Source: Paenibacillus silviterrae
GTDB taxonomy: Bacteria > Bacillota > Bacilli > Paenibacillales > NBRC-103111
Direction: 5' to 3'
Assembly: GCF_030167925.1 (NCBI RefSeq)
Contig: NZ_JASKUT010000001.1
Span: 4,796,501 to 4,860,500 of the forward strand
Length of the DNA: 64,000 nt
In this document: positions 24,412 through 32,600 of the stretch, piece after piece
Numbering within the stretch: position 1 is the stretch's first letter
How the letters are laid out: the number at the start of each line of letters is the position of its first letter
Translations under genes and position numbers: made by a program
Notes under the pieces: model-generated
Databases searched by the model: none
What the model was told of the DNA's origin: nothing
The model's input: only the letters and a program-made list of their open reading frames with translations

Positions 24412-26583
24412 ATGCTGCTACATAACAACAGCCGCCGGCTTACGAAGTGGACGGCGGTACTGCTCACGGTCTGCTTGGCTCTTGCACTGCTGGCTCCGGG
24501 GATTTCCCATGCCGGCAAGGAGGGAGTGTTCATCGATAGCTCCGTGTATTTTACGCTGGAGGAAGCGGCGCTCTCGCAAGGCAGCGATAACCAGACGCTT
24601 CGGTTTCAAGTGAAGCTGAATAATGACGGCTGGACCCCGGTCGACTATAACCGGTTCGGGGTGAAGGTGACTACCTCTGCCGGGGGCAGCTATTATGCCG
24701 GTCTCTTGCAAAAAGGAGAGGGGATCGTTGCCGCGTATTCGGCGGCTTCCTACTACTTCACCTCGACCTTGCCGGCCGGTGTGACACCTGACCAAATGTT
24801 CGTCACCATTTTCGAACGAAACGGAAGCGGTATCCAAGATTTGGGCTCGCTTACTGTGGCCAAGCTGGAAAATTTCCGTCAAAGCCATCAGGAGGTGCTG
24901 CTGGCCCTCTCCGAGCTGGATTCGGCCGCATCGAACAGTGAAATCCTGTCGTTCCGCGCCATGAAGGGCTTCGCTAATCCGCAGGAGGACGGGAAATGGC
25001 TGATTACGCTTGATCTTATCGTAACACCTCAGGGAACGGATACCGTAACCTTACCCGCCGCGTTAAAATATTACCTGCGCGATGCAAACGGCTACGCGCA
25101 TCCGATGACGGCCAAGTTACTGAACGGAGGGGCTGCGCTAAGCGCCGGACAAACGTCGCATGTGCTGCTTACGGCTTCCATGGACCGTAAGCCTTCGCTC
25201 GAAGGTCTTTCACTTGAGCTGAACAAGGATGTCTCGTCTACGAAGCCGCTAGGCAAAATGTCGCTGTCCGCGTTATTCACGCTGGCTAAAACCGGAGAAG
25301 AAGTAGCTTACGAGCTCTCCGGACAACAGGGAGTTACCGTGGCCGTTGCCAAGGCGGAGGCACTGCAGCAGGGCGGGAAGCGCCAAGCGCTGATTACCGC
25401 CGTGCTGCATAATAACAGCGGCAAAACCTTGAAGGCTCCGAGCCTTGCAGGAAGCCTGGTATCCGCCTCCAGCGAGCTTACATGGAAGACGGATGCCGTC
25501 TTGAAGCCGGAATCGTATGTAGCTACCGGCGCGGACGCAACGTATAAGTTCGCAGCGGAAATCCCGGAGGGCGTTGACGAAACTACCCTTCAGTTCCTCA
25601 TCGGGGAGGAGGTTTCCGCGTCGTCGGCTGCGGCAAATACAAGCTCGAATACGGGCACAACGAATACATCAGCGAACTCGAATGCGAATCAAGCCTCTTC
25701 CGGTTCTTCCACTGCATCGACCGTGCCGGTTGCTACGGTTAGCCTGGAGGGAGGACTGATCTCCGTCGACTCAGGACTGGAGCAGCTGACCTCTTACGAG
25801 CTGGGCAAGCCGCTTGTCTTCGATACGACCAGTAAGCTGATCGATTCGAAGCTGGAGGTATCCGTCGTAGAGCTCAGCGGCCATACGAATGCCGAGAACG
25901 GCTATCAAACCGTAGTCGCCAAGTTTAAGTTTCTGAACAAAAGCGGTCAGACCATGACGCTTCCGACCTTCGCAACGGAGCTGACGGATGCCTTCGGCAC
26001 TTCTTATCCGGGAACGCGCCAGACGACGGAGCTGCAGCAGCTGATTCCGAACTCGGCGTATGTATACAGCTATTCTTACCTGCTGCCGCCTGCGTCCGAA
26101 GGCCCGTATAAGCTGTCGATCCTGGATCAGTCGACCACTTCAAAATACAAGGTTTCGATTTCGGACTATGCGGTTCAAGTGAATAAGCTCGGAGAAGAGC
26201 TTCCGTACGACATTTCGCCGACGCTGGCCATGTATCCGTACAAGATCAGAGTGGAGAGCTATGACATCTCGGCTCTGTACAGCGGCGGGAACTTCAGCTA
26301 CAAGCTCGGACTAAGCCTTGATATTCAGAAGGAAGAACAGGTGATTACCGATTCGGCCTTCTCGACCTTGGAATTCGAGATCATTGACCGTAACGGACGT
26401 ACGCTCGGCAGCTCCGTTCAAACGCTGCAGGGAACGAACAAGCTCATCAGCGGCTTGCAGACGATCAGCTTCACGAACCTCAAGACGGAGCAGTACAATT
26501 TCCCTCTGCGGGTTCGCGTGTACGAAGCGATCGCAACGCCTACCGGAACGGTGAAGCGCCTGCTCGCGGAGCTGAAGCAGTAA
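24412..26583 (+). CDS. Large secreted protein of unknown function in the MacAB-like operon
   Basis: This is a 723-residue exported protein with signal peptide (AVLLTVCLALALLAPGISHA, cleavage predicted after SHA). The start ATG 24412 follows AAGGAGG at eight bases; an upstream ATG (24394) overlaps that site. The body is rich in beta-forming sequence, with alternating charged and hydrophobic strands, and looks like several immunoglobulin-like sandwiches. A Ser/Asn/Thr-rich linker (about residues 405-440 of the precursor) splits two halves. I found no catalytic motif, cysteine pair, LPXTG or S-layer homology motif. It lies 22 bp after the permease, so it is probably the last gene of the export operon. 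A transported, chaperone-like or cell-envelope role is possible but unproven. Confidence 0.8.
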   Translation: MLLHNNSRRLTKWTAVLLTVCLALALLAPGISHAGKEGVFIDSSVYFTLEEAALSQGSDNQTLRFQVKLNNDGWTPVDYNRFGVKVTTSAGGSYYAGLLQKGEGIVAAYSAASYYFTSTLPAGVTPDQMFVTIFERNGSGIQDLGSLTVAKLENFRQSHQEVLLALSELDSAASNSEILSFRAMKGFANPQEDGKWLITLDLIVTPQGTDTVTLPAALKYYLRDANGYAHPMTAKLLNGGAALSAGQTSHVLLTASMDRKPSLEGLSLELNKDVSSTKPLGKMSLSALFTLAKTGEEVAYELSGQQGVTVAVAKAEALQQGGKRQALITAVLHNNSGKTLKAPSLAGSLVSASSELTWKTDAVLKPESYVATGADATYKFAAEIPEGVDETTLQFLIGEEVSASSAAANTSSNTGTTNTSANSNANQASSGSSTASTVPVATVSLEGGLISVDSGLEQLTSYELGKPLVFDTTSKLIDSKLEVSVVELSGHTNAENGYQTVVAKFKFLNKSGQTMTLPTFATELTDAFGTSYPGTRQTTELQQLIPNSAYVYSYSYLLPPASEGPYKLSILDQSTTSKYKVSISDYAVQVNKLGEELPYDISPTLAMYPYKIRVESYDISALYSGGNFSYKLGLSLDIQKEEQVITDSAFSTLEFEIIDRNGRTLGSSVQTLQGTNKLISGLQTISFTNLKTEQYNFPLRVRVYEAIATPTGTVKRLLAELKQ

Positions 26584-26593
26584 CGGCACAAGT

Positions 26594-26638
26594 AAATCCG
26601 CTCATCACCCCCTCGGGTGAGGGCGGATTTTATTTTGT
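26594..26638 (+). terminator. Terminator of the MacAB-like operon
   Basis: The stem AAATCCGCTC...GGGCGGATTT encloses an inner CACCC/GGGTG helix and is followed by TATTTTG. Confidence 0.9.
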
Positions 26639-26764
26639 CATGAATATATTGTAATTAAGATAAGTAAAGGAATTGGATTTCAGCGAGTATAGCGATATAA
26701 TCTAACTTAGGCATTTCTAAGAGGTAATGTTTAACATCCAATCTCATCATAAAGGAGTAAGATC

Positions 26765-27697
26765 ATGGCTAAAGCATTGATTTTCGGACACAAAAATCCC
26801 GATACGGATTCCATTTGCTCTGCACTCGTATATGCTGATTTGAAAACCAAACTGGGCTTCGAGGTGGAGGCGGTTCGACTCGGTTCCGTCAGCAGCGAAA
26901 CGCAATTCGTTCTGGATTACTTCAAGGTAAGCGCTCCCCGTCAAGTGGAGACGGTTGCGAACGAAGTGAAGGAGGTCATCCTCGTTGACCATAACGAGCG
27001 TCAGCAAAGCGCTAACGATATCGACCAAGTAACCGTACGTGAAGTCATCGACCATCATCGGATTGCCAACTTCGAAACAAGCGGTCCGCTCTATTACCGT
27101 GCGGAACCGGTTGGCTGCACAACTACCATCCTGAACAAGCTGTACAAGGAAAACGGCGTGGCGGTGACCAAGGAAATCGCCGGTCTGATGCTGTCTGCGA
27201 TTATATCCGATACGCTGCTGCTGAAATCGCCTACCTGCACGGAGCAGGACGTGGCCGCAGCCCGCGAGCTTGCAGCGATTGCCGGCGTGGAGCTTGAAGT
27301 GTACGGCTTGTCCATGCTGAAGGCTGGTGCTGACCTGAGCGACAAGACGATTCCTCAGCTGATTTCCCTTGATTCCAAGGAATTCTCCATGGGCAGTGCG
27401 AAGGTGGAGATCGCCCAAGTCAACGCGGTTGATGTCAACGATGTGCTGTCCCGTCAAGCCGAGCTGGAAGACGCGCTGAACGGCATCATCGCCGATAAGA
27501 ACCTGGATCTGTTCCTGTTCGTTGTTACCGATATTTTGAACAATGACTCCATCGGTATTGCGCTTGGCCGCGCAGCCGGCAACGTAGAGCAGGCTTACCA
27601 TGTGAAGCTGGAGAACAACAAGGCTGTGCTAAAGGGCGTCGTTTCCCGTAAGTCGCAGATCGTACCGGTTCTTACAGACATTTTCAACAAGCAATAA
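26765..27697 (+). CDS. ppaC: Manganese-dependent inorganic pyrophosphatase
   Basis: This 310-residue family II pyrophosphatase (DHH family) hydrolyses pyrophosphate in the cytoplasm and drives biosynthetic reactions. Metal ligands are visible in GHKNPDTDSI (His9, Asp13, Asp15), VDHNER, and VIDHHRIANF. The C-terminal DHHA2 domain ends with SRKSQIVPVLTDIF, the substrate-phosphate-binding SRK motif. Length and motifs agree with B. subtilis PpaC. ATG 26765 follows AAAGGAG. It is a stand-alone gene. Confidence 0.97.
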   Translation: MAKALIFGHKNPDTDSICSALVYADLKTKLGFEVEAVRLGSVSSETQFVLDYFKVSAPRQVETVANEVKEVILVDHNERQQSANDIDQVTVREVIDHHRIANFETSGPLYYRAEPVGCTTTILNKLYKENGVAVTKEIAGLMLSAIISDTLLLKSPTCTEQDVAAARELAAIAGVELEVYGLSMLKAGADLSDKTIPQLISLDSKEFSMGSAKVEIAQVNAVDVNDVLSRQAELEDALNGIIADKNLDLFLFVVTDILNNDSIGIALGRAAGNVEQAYHVKLENNKAVLKGVVSRKSQIVPVLTDIFNKQ

Positions 27698-27711
27698 GCA
27701 ATAAAGGATTC

Positions 27712-27758
27712 AAGCCTAGTCATGTTGCGCCGCGGCGCAGATGGCTGGGCTTTTTTCG
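27712..27758 (+). terminator. Terminator after ppaC
   Basis: AAGCCTAG/CTGGGCTT arms enclose the inner stem GCGCCGCGGCGC and end in six T. Confidence 0.85.
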
Positions 27759-27866
27759 TTACGTTCGAGTCAGCCGCCGCGATGGGTGCTTAAAGGATAT
27801 TTCACGGTTCGGAAGGGAACGTTATGTCTGTTTGGCATTTCCATAATGTGCAAAGGGGCATATGAG

Positions 27867-28118
27867 ATGAAGCGTATGGCAGTTGTTATGATAGCATTGG
27901 TTGTCGGGATGAGCCTGACAGCATGCGGAGGAAACAAAGGCGGCAATCGGACGGGCCAAGGCGGACAGGGGCAATCCCAAATGCAGCAGCAAGGCGGCCA
28001 AGGGCAAGGGCAAGGAGCACAGCCTCAAAGCACACCGGGGAACGGTGACGGAGGCGGTGGAGTCGGCGGCAGCCGGGAGAGCGGGTCGCACGCGCCAAGC
28101 TCCAGTGGAGGGGCATAG
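27867..28118 (+). CDS. Small glycine/glutamine-rich lipoprotein
   Basis: This 83-residue protein starts at ATG 27867 behind AAAGGGG. A lipoprotein signal ends in GMSLTAC, with the cysteine at residue 20. The rest is low-complexity Gly, Gln, Ser and Pro (GGQGQGQGAQPQSTPG), with no fold expected. Such small disordered lipoproteins occur in Bacillales and some are sporulation-associated. Function unknown. It is the first of four closely spaced small genes on the plus strand (27.9-28.7 kb). Confidence 0.7.
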   Translation: MKRMAVVMIALVVGMSLTACGGNKGGNRTGQGGQGQSQMQQQGGQGQGQGAQPQSTPGNGDGGGGVGGSRESGSHAPSSSGGA

Positions 28119-28124
28119 GGCCGT

Positions 28125-28322
28125 ATGAACGAGCGCAAGGAAGGGCTGGAAGCATATAGTCTCACCCCTAAAGAGAGCGTTAAGCCTGAGCAGACGGCGG
28201 CTCCGAGGATGCTTCGCCATTCCAAACGGCTGGAGCAGCAGATTCATGAGAAGGAAGAGATCACCAACGTGCCTGGGGACTCCGCATTCGAAGCTGCCTT
28301 AAATGTAGAAGAACAACCCTGA
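28125..28322 (+). CDS. Small hypothetical protein (65 residues)
   Basis: The gene begins six bases after the lipoprotein gene. The product is charged and soluble (KEGLEAYSLTPKESVKPEQ, LRHSKRLEQQIHEKEE) with no recognisable motif. Its ribosome site is weak, so translation may be coupled to the upstream gene. No family is recognised. Confidence 0.45.
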   Translation: MNERKEGLEAYSLTPKESVKPEQTAAPRMLRHSKRLEQQIHEKEEITNVPGDSAFEAALNVEEQP

Positions 28323-28340
28323 AGATGGAGGAATGAGCTG

Positions 28341-28490
28341 ATGAAATCTTACAAAACCGGTGAAGAAGCTCCGAAGAACGGCGTGTTTGAAACGGTGACC
28401 GGACGCAAGATGCAATACAAGAAGGGCGAGCTGTTCCAAGCTTGTCCCGACACCGGGGGCAAAACGGATTGGAAAAGCTGTGATGTGTAG
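28341..28490 (+). CDS. YjzC-like small protein (49 residues)
   Basis: An ATG at 28341 preceded by GGAGG and an intact frame to TAG 28488-28490 give a 49-residue product. The start SYKTGEEAPKNGVFETV resembles the F/YRTGExAPxxG beginning of the Bacillus YjzC family. The rest (KKGELFQACPDTGGKTDWK) is compatible. Such proteins are small, soluble and of unknown role. Confidence 0.6.
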   Translation: MKSYKTGEEAPKNGVFETVTGRKMQYKKGELFQACPDTGGKTDWKSCDV

Positions 28491-28511
28491 TGTATTTTCG
28501 GAGGTACGAGA

Positions 28512-28730
28512 ATGACGGATATTTTCGATAAGCATACCGAGGAAGTAGAGGAGCATTCCCATTACGTCAACTATGATCCCGATCTAAACCATCATGAAGA
28601 CGACAGCCTCGAGGAGGCGCATCGCTACCTGGATCTGCAGCAGGTTCCGCGCCTAACAAGCGATCAAACCCGAATGAGCCTCAAGAGCCGAATCCAGTGG
28701 TTAATCGGGAAACGACATCAGGATATGTAA
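28512..28730 (+). CDS. Small acidic hypothetical protein (72 residues)
   Basis: ATG 28512 follows CGGAGG. The N-terminal half is acidic and histidine-rich (EEVEEHSHYVNYDPDLNHHEDD) and the C-terminal part is basic and helical (SRIQWLIGKRHQ). No family or signal peptide is recognised. It is the last of the four small plus-strand genes and is followed by a terminator. Confidence 0.55.
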   Translation: MTDIFDKHTEEVEEHSHYVNYDPDLNHHEDDSLEEAHRYLDLQQVPRLTSDQTRMSLKSRIQWLIGKRHQDM

Positions 28731-28739
28731 GGTGGCCCG

Positions 28740-28773
28740 AAAAGCTATTCCGCACCTGCGGAATAGCTTTTAC
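28740..28773. terminator. Bidirectional terminator
   Basis: The 14-bp perfect stem AAAAGCTATTCCGC (28740-28753) pairs with GCGGAATAGCTTTT (28758-28771) around an ACCT loop. It serves the small plus-strand genes and the convergent coat-protein gene. Confidence 0.92.
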
Positions 28774-28798
28774 GATTTCGGCGGGCCGGATGGCAAGC

Positions 28799-29029
28799 TT
28801 ATTTTCTTTTTTTACGCGGCTTCCGGCTGCTGGTTGTGCATACCTCATCCTTCACGGTGTAGGTGACGTAATGCTGAGGTACAGGCACACAGTGATGCTG
28901 ATTAATAATTTCTACAGGATGAACGACCGGTACGACCTGAGGGTAATACATGTTGTTGTATACCTGTGTAGGTGCGGTATAGATTGGGCTGGCCGTTGGA
29001 CATTGGTGCTGATAAGCCATTCTCATCAT
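28799..29029 (-). CDS. CotD-like spore coat protein
   Basis: This 73-76-residue protein is rich in His, Pro, Tyr and Val. The stretch VVPVVHPVEIINQHHCVPV resembles the VPHIHPxHTT-type core of inner coat protein CotD in Bacillus. It ends with a basic tail (SSRKPRKKRK). Starts at 29029, 29026 and 29020 are possible; 29020 gives eight-base spacing from AAGGAG. A minus-strand CATACAAT at 29057-29050 fits the -10 of sigma-E/sigma-K promoters, in line with mother-cell expression. Assignment rests on composition and the short motif. Confidence 0.65.
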   Translation of the reverse strand: MMRMAYQHQCPTASPIYTAPTQVYNNMYYPQVVPVVHPVEIINQHHCVPVPQHYVTYTVKDEVCTTSSRKPRKKRK

Positions 29030-29098
29030 CTCCTTAGCTTTGATGGTCTATTGTATGAGACAACAGCCGCAGAGGATTGTTCGAATGTCCCGTATTCC

Positions 29099-29275
29099 CT
29101 AACTTCCTTTCAAGGCCAGTCCCCATAGACTCATTCCGCTGATCAACACAATAAACATAAGCACGAGCCAAACCGGCTGATAAGCCTCGCGTACCTGTTC
29201 CGTTAGCTGCGTTCCCGACATGTAGACGAATTGCTGCTTTTCCATTTCGCTTTGTTGGTTCATTTGTGTGTTCAT
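29099..29275 (-). CDS. Small single-helix membrane protein (hypothetical)
   Basis: From the internal ATG at 29275 the product has 58 residues: a hydrophilic N-terminus (MNTQMNQQSEMEKQQFVYMS) and one C-terminal membrane helix (PVWLVLMFIVLISGMSLWGL). The open frame extends to 29383, but that region contains the terminator of the upstream operon, so the longer start is unlikely. A direct repeat CGAATCTATCAA (29279-29290 and 29324-29335) precedes it and may be part of its promoter. No family is recognised. Confidence 0.4.
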   Translation of the reverse strand: MNTQMNQQSEMEKQQFVYMSGTQLTEQVREAYQPVWLVLMFIVLISGMSLWGLALKGS

Positions 29276-29370
29276 AGGCGAATCTATCAACCTCTCCGTG
29301 TAAGATTCTAGGAATAGTGTTGACGAATCTATCAAAGGGTAAACGGTAGAAGAGAGTGATTCATAGAAAA

Positions 29371-29396
29371 AATCACTCCTCATCCGAGAAGTGATT
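29371..29396 (-). terminator. Terminator of the panD / ATP-grasp operon
   Basis: On the minus strand AATCACT (29396-29390) pairs with AGTGATT (29377-29371), followed by TTTTCT. Confidence 0.7.
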
Positions 29397-29438
29397 GTTA
29401 GTTGACCTGCTGCGCTACCGATCAGGCTGATCTTCGTA

Positions 29439-30176
29439 TTATTTACTATAAGCGAGAATTGTTCGGTACATCGTCCGGTCCTTCAGTCGGTTGAACAGGG
29501 AAAGCGTCGGCTTGTAGTTGACCTCAATAATCCAGACGTGGCCGCTCTTATCGACTCCTATATCAACACCCATCGCCCGAACCCAGCGATACCTCGGATA
29601 CAGCTGCTTTGCTGAAAGCATGGCTACGCGATCGATATCGCTTAGGATGTCCTGCAGGCGTCGGTCCGTGATCCCTGCTTTCTGGAGTGCATGCTCCACG
29701 GTTACGATTTTTCCGCCGCTGCGCGCGACGTTGGTTATAATGTATCCTTTGCCGGCGACCTTAGCGAGCTTTCCGGTCAGCTTCCAGGTGCTGCTGCCGC
29801 GTTTGCGCTGGACCATGACGCGAAGATCGAAGGGGCGATGCTGTACAGTGGCCAGCGAGATGCGCTGCTGGACGATGTAGTTTTTCGTTATCTTGCTGCG
29901 GAGATACGCATATAGCGATTCTTTGCTGGAGAATGTCTGCACCTTGGTGTCCCGTTGGAGCTCATATTGCCAGCCTTCAACCTTGCGCACACGCATGACA
30001 CCGCTGCCGCCCCATTTGCCGGTTGGCTTCACGATCACCTCTCCGTACCGGTCGAGAAAGCTGTACAAGGACGACTCGCGCAGCCACATCGTTTTGGGCA
30101 GGTGGCGTGACAGCGTAGAAGACCGATTCAGCAGCTTGTATTTGGTCCATTTGGAGGTGCTGATATTTTTCGTCAT
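29439..30176 (-). CDS. YheC/YheD-type ATP-grasp protein (spore coat-associated family)
   Basis: This 245-residue protein of the YheC/D ATP-grasp family has DRYGEVIVKPTGKWGGSGVM, the lysine and glycine loop binding ATP. The IVQQRISLATVQHRPFDLRV stretch follows, and the C-terminal metal-binding line is MGVDIGVDKSGHVWIIEVNYK. Family members are linked to the spore coat in B. subtilis; their ligation reaction is unknown. It overlaps the end of panD by 4 bp, so it is translated with it. That pairing is unusual, and a role with beta-alanine is only speculation. It is shorter than two-domain YheC proteins (about 360 residues) and represents chiefly the ATP-grasp part. Confidence 0.8.
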   Translation of the reverse strand: MTKNISTSKWTKYKLLNRSSTLSRHLPKTMWLRESSLYSFLDRYGEVIVKPTGKWGGSGVMRVRKVEGWQYELQRDTKVQTFSSKESLYAYLRSKITKNYIVQQRISLATVQHRPFDLRVMVQRKRGSSTWKLTGKLAKVAGKGYIITNVARSGGKIVTVEHALQKAGITDRRLQDILSDIDRVAMLSAKQLYPRYRWVRAMGVDIGVDKSGHVWIIEVNYKPTLSLFNRLKDRTMYRTILAYSK

Positions 30177-30571
30177 TGGCGCTTCTCCTCTTGTTCCTTG
30201 ATAATCAGGTCGTGCTCTTCGACTCGAACCACCTGATTATTTTCGTCGACGAAAACAACACGCGGCCTTAGTGCTTCAATTTCCTCGGGAGTCATCAGGG
30301 CCAGACTTAGAATAATGACCAGATCCCCTGGAGAGAACAGGTGGGCCGGGGGACCGTTGAGGCCGATTTTGCCTGACTGGGCAGGACCTGGTATGGCGTA
30401 GGTTTTCCAGCGGGTGGCATTGCGCAGGCTGGTGACCTGCACCATTTCGTATGGCAGGATGCCGGCTTCCTTCATAAGCAAAGGATCGATCGTGATACTC
30501 CCCACGTAGTCCAGATCGGCCTCCGTCACGACGGCGCGGTGTATTTTTCCTTTGCACATTAATCTCAGCAT
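30173..30571 (-). CDS. panD: Aspartate 1-decarboxylase (pyruvoyl enzyme)
   Basis: This 132-residue enzyme makes beta-alanine for pantothenate and CoA synthesis. The self-cleavage site Gly24-Ser25 is in DYVGSITID, generating the pyruvoyl cofactor. Other conserved positions are KIHRAVVTEADL and the active-site IPGPAQSGKIGLNGPPAH. The last residues (EEHDLIIKEQEEKRQ) form a charged tail slightly longer than usual. Normally panD lies with panB and panC; here it is alone, ahead of and overlapping the ATP-grasp gene. The ATG 30571 follows GGAGGG on the minus strand. Confidence 0.96.
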   Translation of the reverse strand: MLRLMCKGKIHRAVVTEADLDYVGSITIDPLLMKEAGILPYEMVQVTSLRNATRWKTYAIPGPAQSGKIGLNGPPAHLFSPGDLVIILSLALMTPEEIEALRPRVVFVDENNQVVRVEEHDLIIKEQEEKRQ

Positions 30572-30704
30572 GACAATAACCCTCCTTCAAAGGCCTATAA
30601 CTACAGGGTATGTCGGCGTGCTCCGGCATGCCATGGGCAAACGTTCGGTTATTGTCAGGAAACTTTCAACCGATGTTTACAATTAATTCACAATTCTATG
30701 CGAT

Positions 30705-30721
30705 AATAGTTAGTAACTATT
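30705..30721. promoter_or_regulatory. Palindrome overlapping a likely promoter of the phosphoesterase gene
   Basis: AATAGTTA-G-TAACTATT is a perfect 8-1-8 inverted repeat. It overlaps an extended -10-like element TGCGATAAT (30699-30707), so a repressor-type site is plausible. Confidence 0.4.
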
Positions 30722-30742
30722 CGAAAGTGGGGGAAAGCACCC

Positions 30743-31792
30743 ATGCTCTCCAGGCGACAATTTATTAAGAGGCTGCTGGGCGTTGCGGCAGCGCTTACCG
30801 GCGGCGGCGCACTTCTGATGCAGGCACTGAAAGGGAAGGAATCCGGCGGTCCGATGGCAGCAGAGACGCAGACACAGCCTGCCGGCCCCGCAGCGGCATC
30901 GGTACCACAGCCAGCCGAGAAGGATAATCGGCTTTTGCTTTCCTTTTTTCTACTGAGTGACGTGCATATATCCGACGGCATTTCTACCATGACGGATAAG
31001 CTGCATTCGGCATTGAAGGATATCACCAAATTCGAATCTCCCGTGGATACGATCATCTTTGGCGGCGATGTGACGGATATGGCCAGGGAAACCGACTACA
31101 AGCTGCTGCGTAAAATTTTGGACGGCTACAAGCTTCCGCCGATCTACGGCAATATGGGCAATCACGATTATTACGACATCTGGATTAACACGAAGGGTGA
31201 ATGGTCCACCGAGACAAAGCCCAACGGGAAAACCGATGCCATGGCGCGAGAGCGTTTTATGAAATTTTTCGGATACAAGGATAAGCCCTACAAGGATGTT
31301 TGGGTGGGCGACGTCCATCTGATTCTACTGTCGCAGGAAGCGTATGCCGAGGAGAAGCCTGAGGTTGGCGAGGGCGCCTGGTACTCGGATGAGCAGCTCA
31401 AATGGTTCGAAGAGGTCATGAAGGTGCACGAGGACGGCCGACCGGCGTTTGTCTTCATCCATCAGCCGCTGCCCGCTCCCGATACGGACGGCAGAACGCA
31501 TCAGATGATCCGGGCGAAGGAATTCCGCGCCATTCTGAAGCCGTACCGCAATGTATTCGTGCTGTCGGGGCATACGCACCGCAATTTTGCCACGGAGAGC
31601 CATTACAACACGCAGAATACGTTCCATTGGTTTAATAACGCCTCTGTCGGCAAAACGCGCAGCTCAAACAACCCCGATGTTGCGCAGGGCATGTACGTGC
31701 AGGTGTATGAGAATGAGGTGGTCGTACGGGGCCGGGAATTCTCCGACCGCAGCTGGATCGAATCGGCGAAATATACCGTTCCGTTAGTATAA
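30743..31792 (+). CDS. Exported metallophosphoesterase with Tat-type signal
   Basis: This 349-residue calcineurin-like phosphoesterase has an N-terminal twin-arginine signal (LSRRQFIKRLLG followed by a hydrophobic stretch), so it probably leaves the cell folded. Metal-binding motifs appear in order: DVH, GGDVTD, GNHD, FIHQPLP and SGHTHR. The residues between signal and catalytic domain are Ala/Pro-rich, consistent with a wall-facing linker. Substrate unknown; family members cleave phosphomonoesters, cyclic nucleotides or cell-wall phosphodiesters. It is a single gene with no secA/tatAC nearby. Confidence 0.9.
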   Translation: MLSRRQFIKRLLGVAAALTGGGALLMQALKGKESGGPMAAETQTQPAGPAAASVPQPAEKDNRLLLSFFLLSDVHISDGISTMTDKLHSALKDITKFESPVDTIIFGGDVTDMARETDYKLLRKILDGYKLPPIYGNMGNHDYYDIWINTKGEWSTETKPNGKTDAMARERFMKFFGYKDKPYKDVWVGDVHLILLSQEAYAEEKPEVGEGAWYSDEQLKWFEEVMKVHEDGRPAFVFIHQPLPAPDTDGRTHQMIRAKEFRAILKPYRNVFVLSGHTHRNFATESHYNTQNTFHWFNNASVGKTRSSNNPDVAQGMYVQVYENEVVVRGREFSDRSWIESAKYTVPLV

Positions 31793-31956
31793 ACGCAAGG
31801 CTTGGCATCTCGTGCAGTATGCAGGAGAAGGCTGAGCTTTTTTTGTGTGTTTAAAGGGGTATATCATTTATGGGGTAAAAGGTTCGTATCGTTTAACTTA
31901 ACGAGTTATGGAAACGCTAGAACCATAATTAACCTTCCCATAGTGTGGTGTAACCA

Positions 31957-32409
31957 ATGGAGCAATTACATGAAATGCAGCAAAATATGGCATATGAAGA
32001 GCTTCTAAAGTATTCTTATCAAGCTCATTGACCGCAAGAGGGCTCTCTCCATTTGATTTTTGGTCTAATGGTGTTAATCCTCTCCTCCTTTTTGGACGAC
32101 CTTGGCGCGGAAATCGGCATTTGGACATACCCTGTTAAGCTCGTGCCTTATTCATTAATTGCGTTTCCTTTTGATTTTTCTATCATTCCGGTTGCACAAA
32201 TGTTGATTTATCAGTACTTCACAACCTGGAAATCCTTCTCTCTGGCTTTAGTTCTGCAGGCTGCTATATTCGCTTTTATCGGTGAGCCGTTTTCCGTTTG
32301 GGCCGGAGCGGTTTCTTATTTTGAATGGACCTACTGCTATTCCTTTATTTTTTATATCGTTAGCGGTACTTTCACCAGAGCATTTGTAAATTACTGGTCT
32401 CGAAAATAG
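31957..32409 (+). pseudogene. Broken CBO0543-type membrane protein gene (in-frame stop)
   Basis: An ATG at 31957 starts a frame reading MEQLHEMQQNMAYEELLKYS and on to a TGA at 32029-32031, then continues in the same frame to TAG 32407-32409. The downstream part contains several membrane helices and the conserved core GIWTYPVKLVPYS, FDFSIIPVAQMLIYQY and WKSF, matching the CBO0543 family of Bacillus and Clostridium membrane proteins. Intact relatives have one more helix before this core, so an internal deletion near the stop is also likely. Composition is more AT-rich than the surroundings. If translation re-starts at TTG 32053 it would give 118 residues, but no ribosome site is evident. Confidence 0.65.
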
Positions 32410-32600
32410 CATCTTTGACATCGGAAACTTAGTCTTTGTATTTCAAGTGCCGATCTGGAAAGATGAATACCCGCCGGATCCGTCTCCCTAAATCGCGGTA
32501 CCGCCGACCTCATGCAGAAGAGCCTGCCCTTCTTTTCTAGAAGCAAGCTGCATATGCTTGTATGGATCAGGACCGCTGCTTGCGGACGAGGGGGGAGTCG

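Noticed and set aside
29276..29383. Longer start for the small membrane protein at 29383
   Set aside because: This portion lies in the terminator and promoter region between genes and its sequence is not protein-like.
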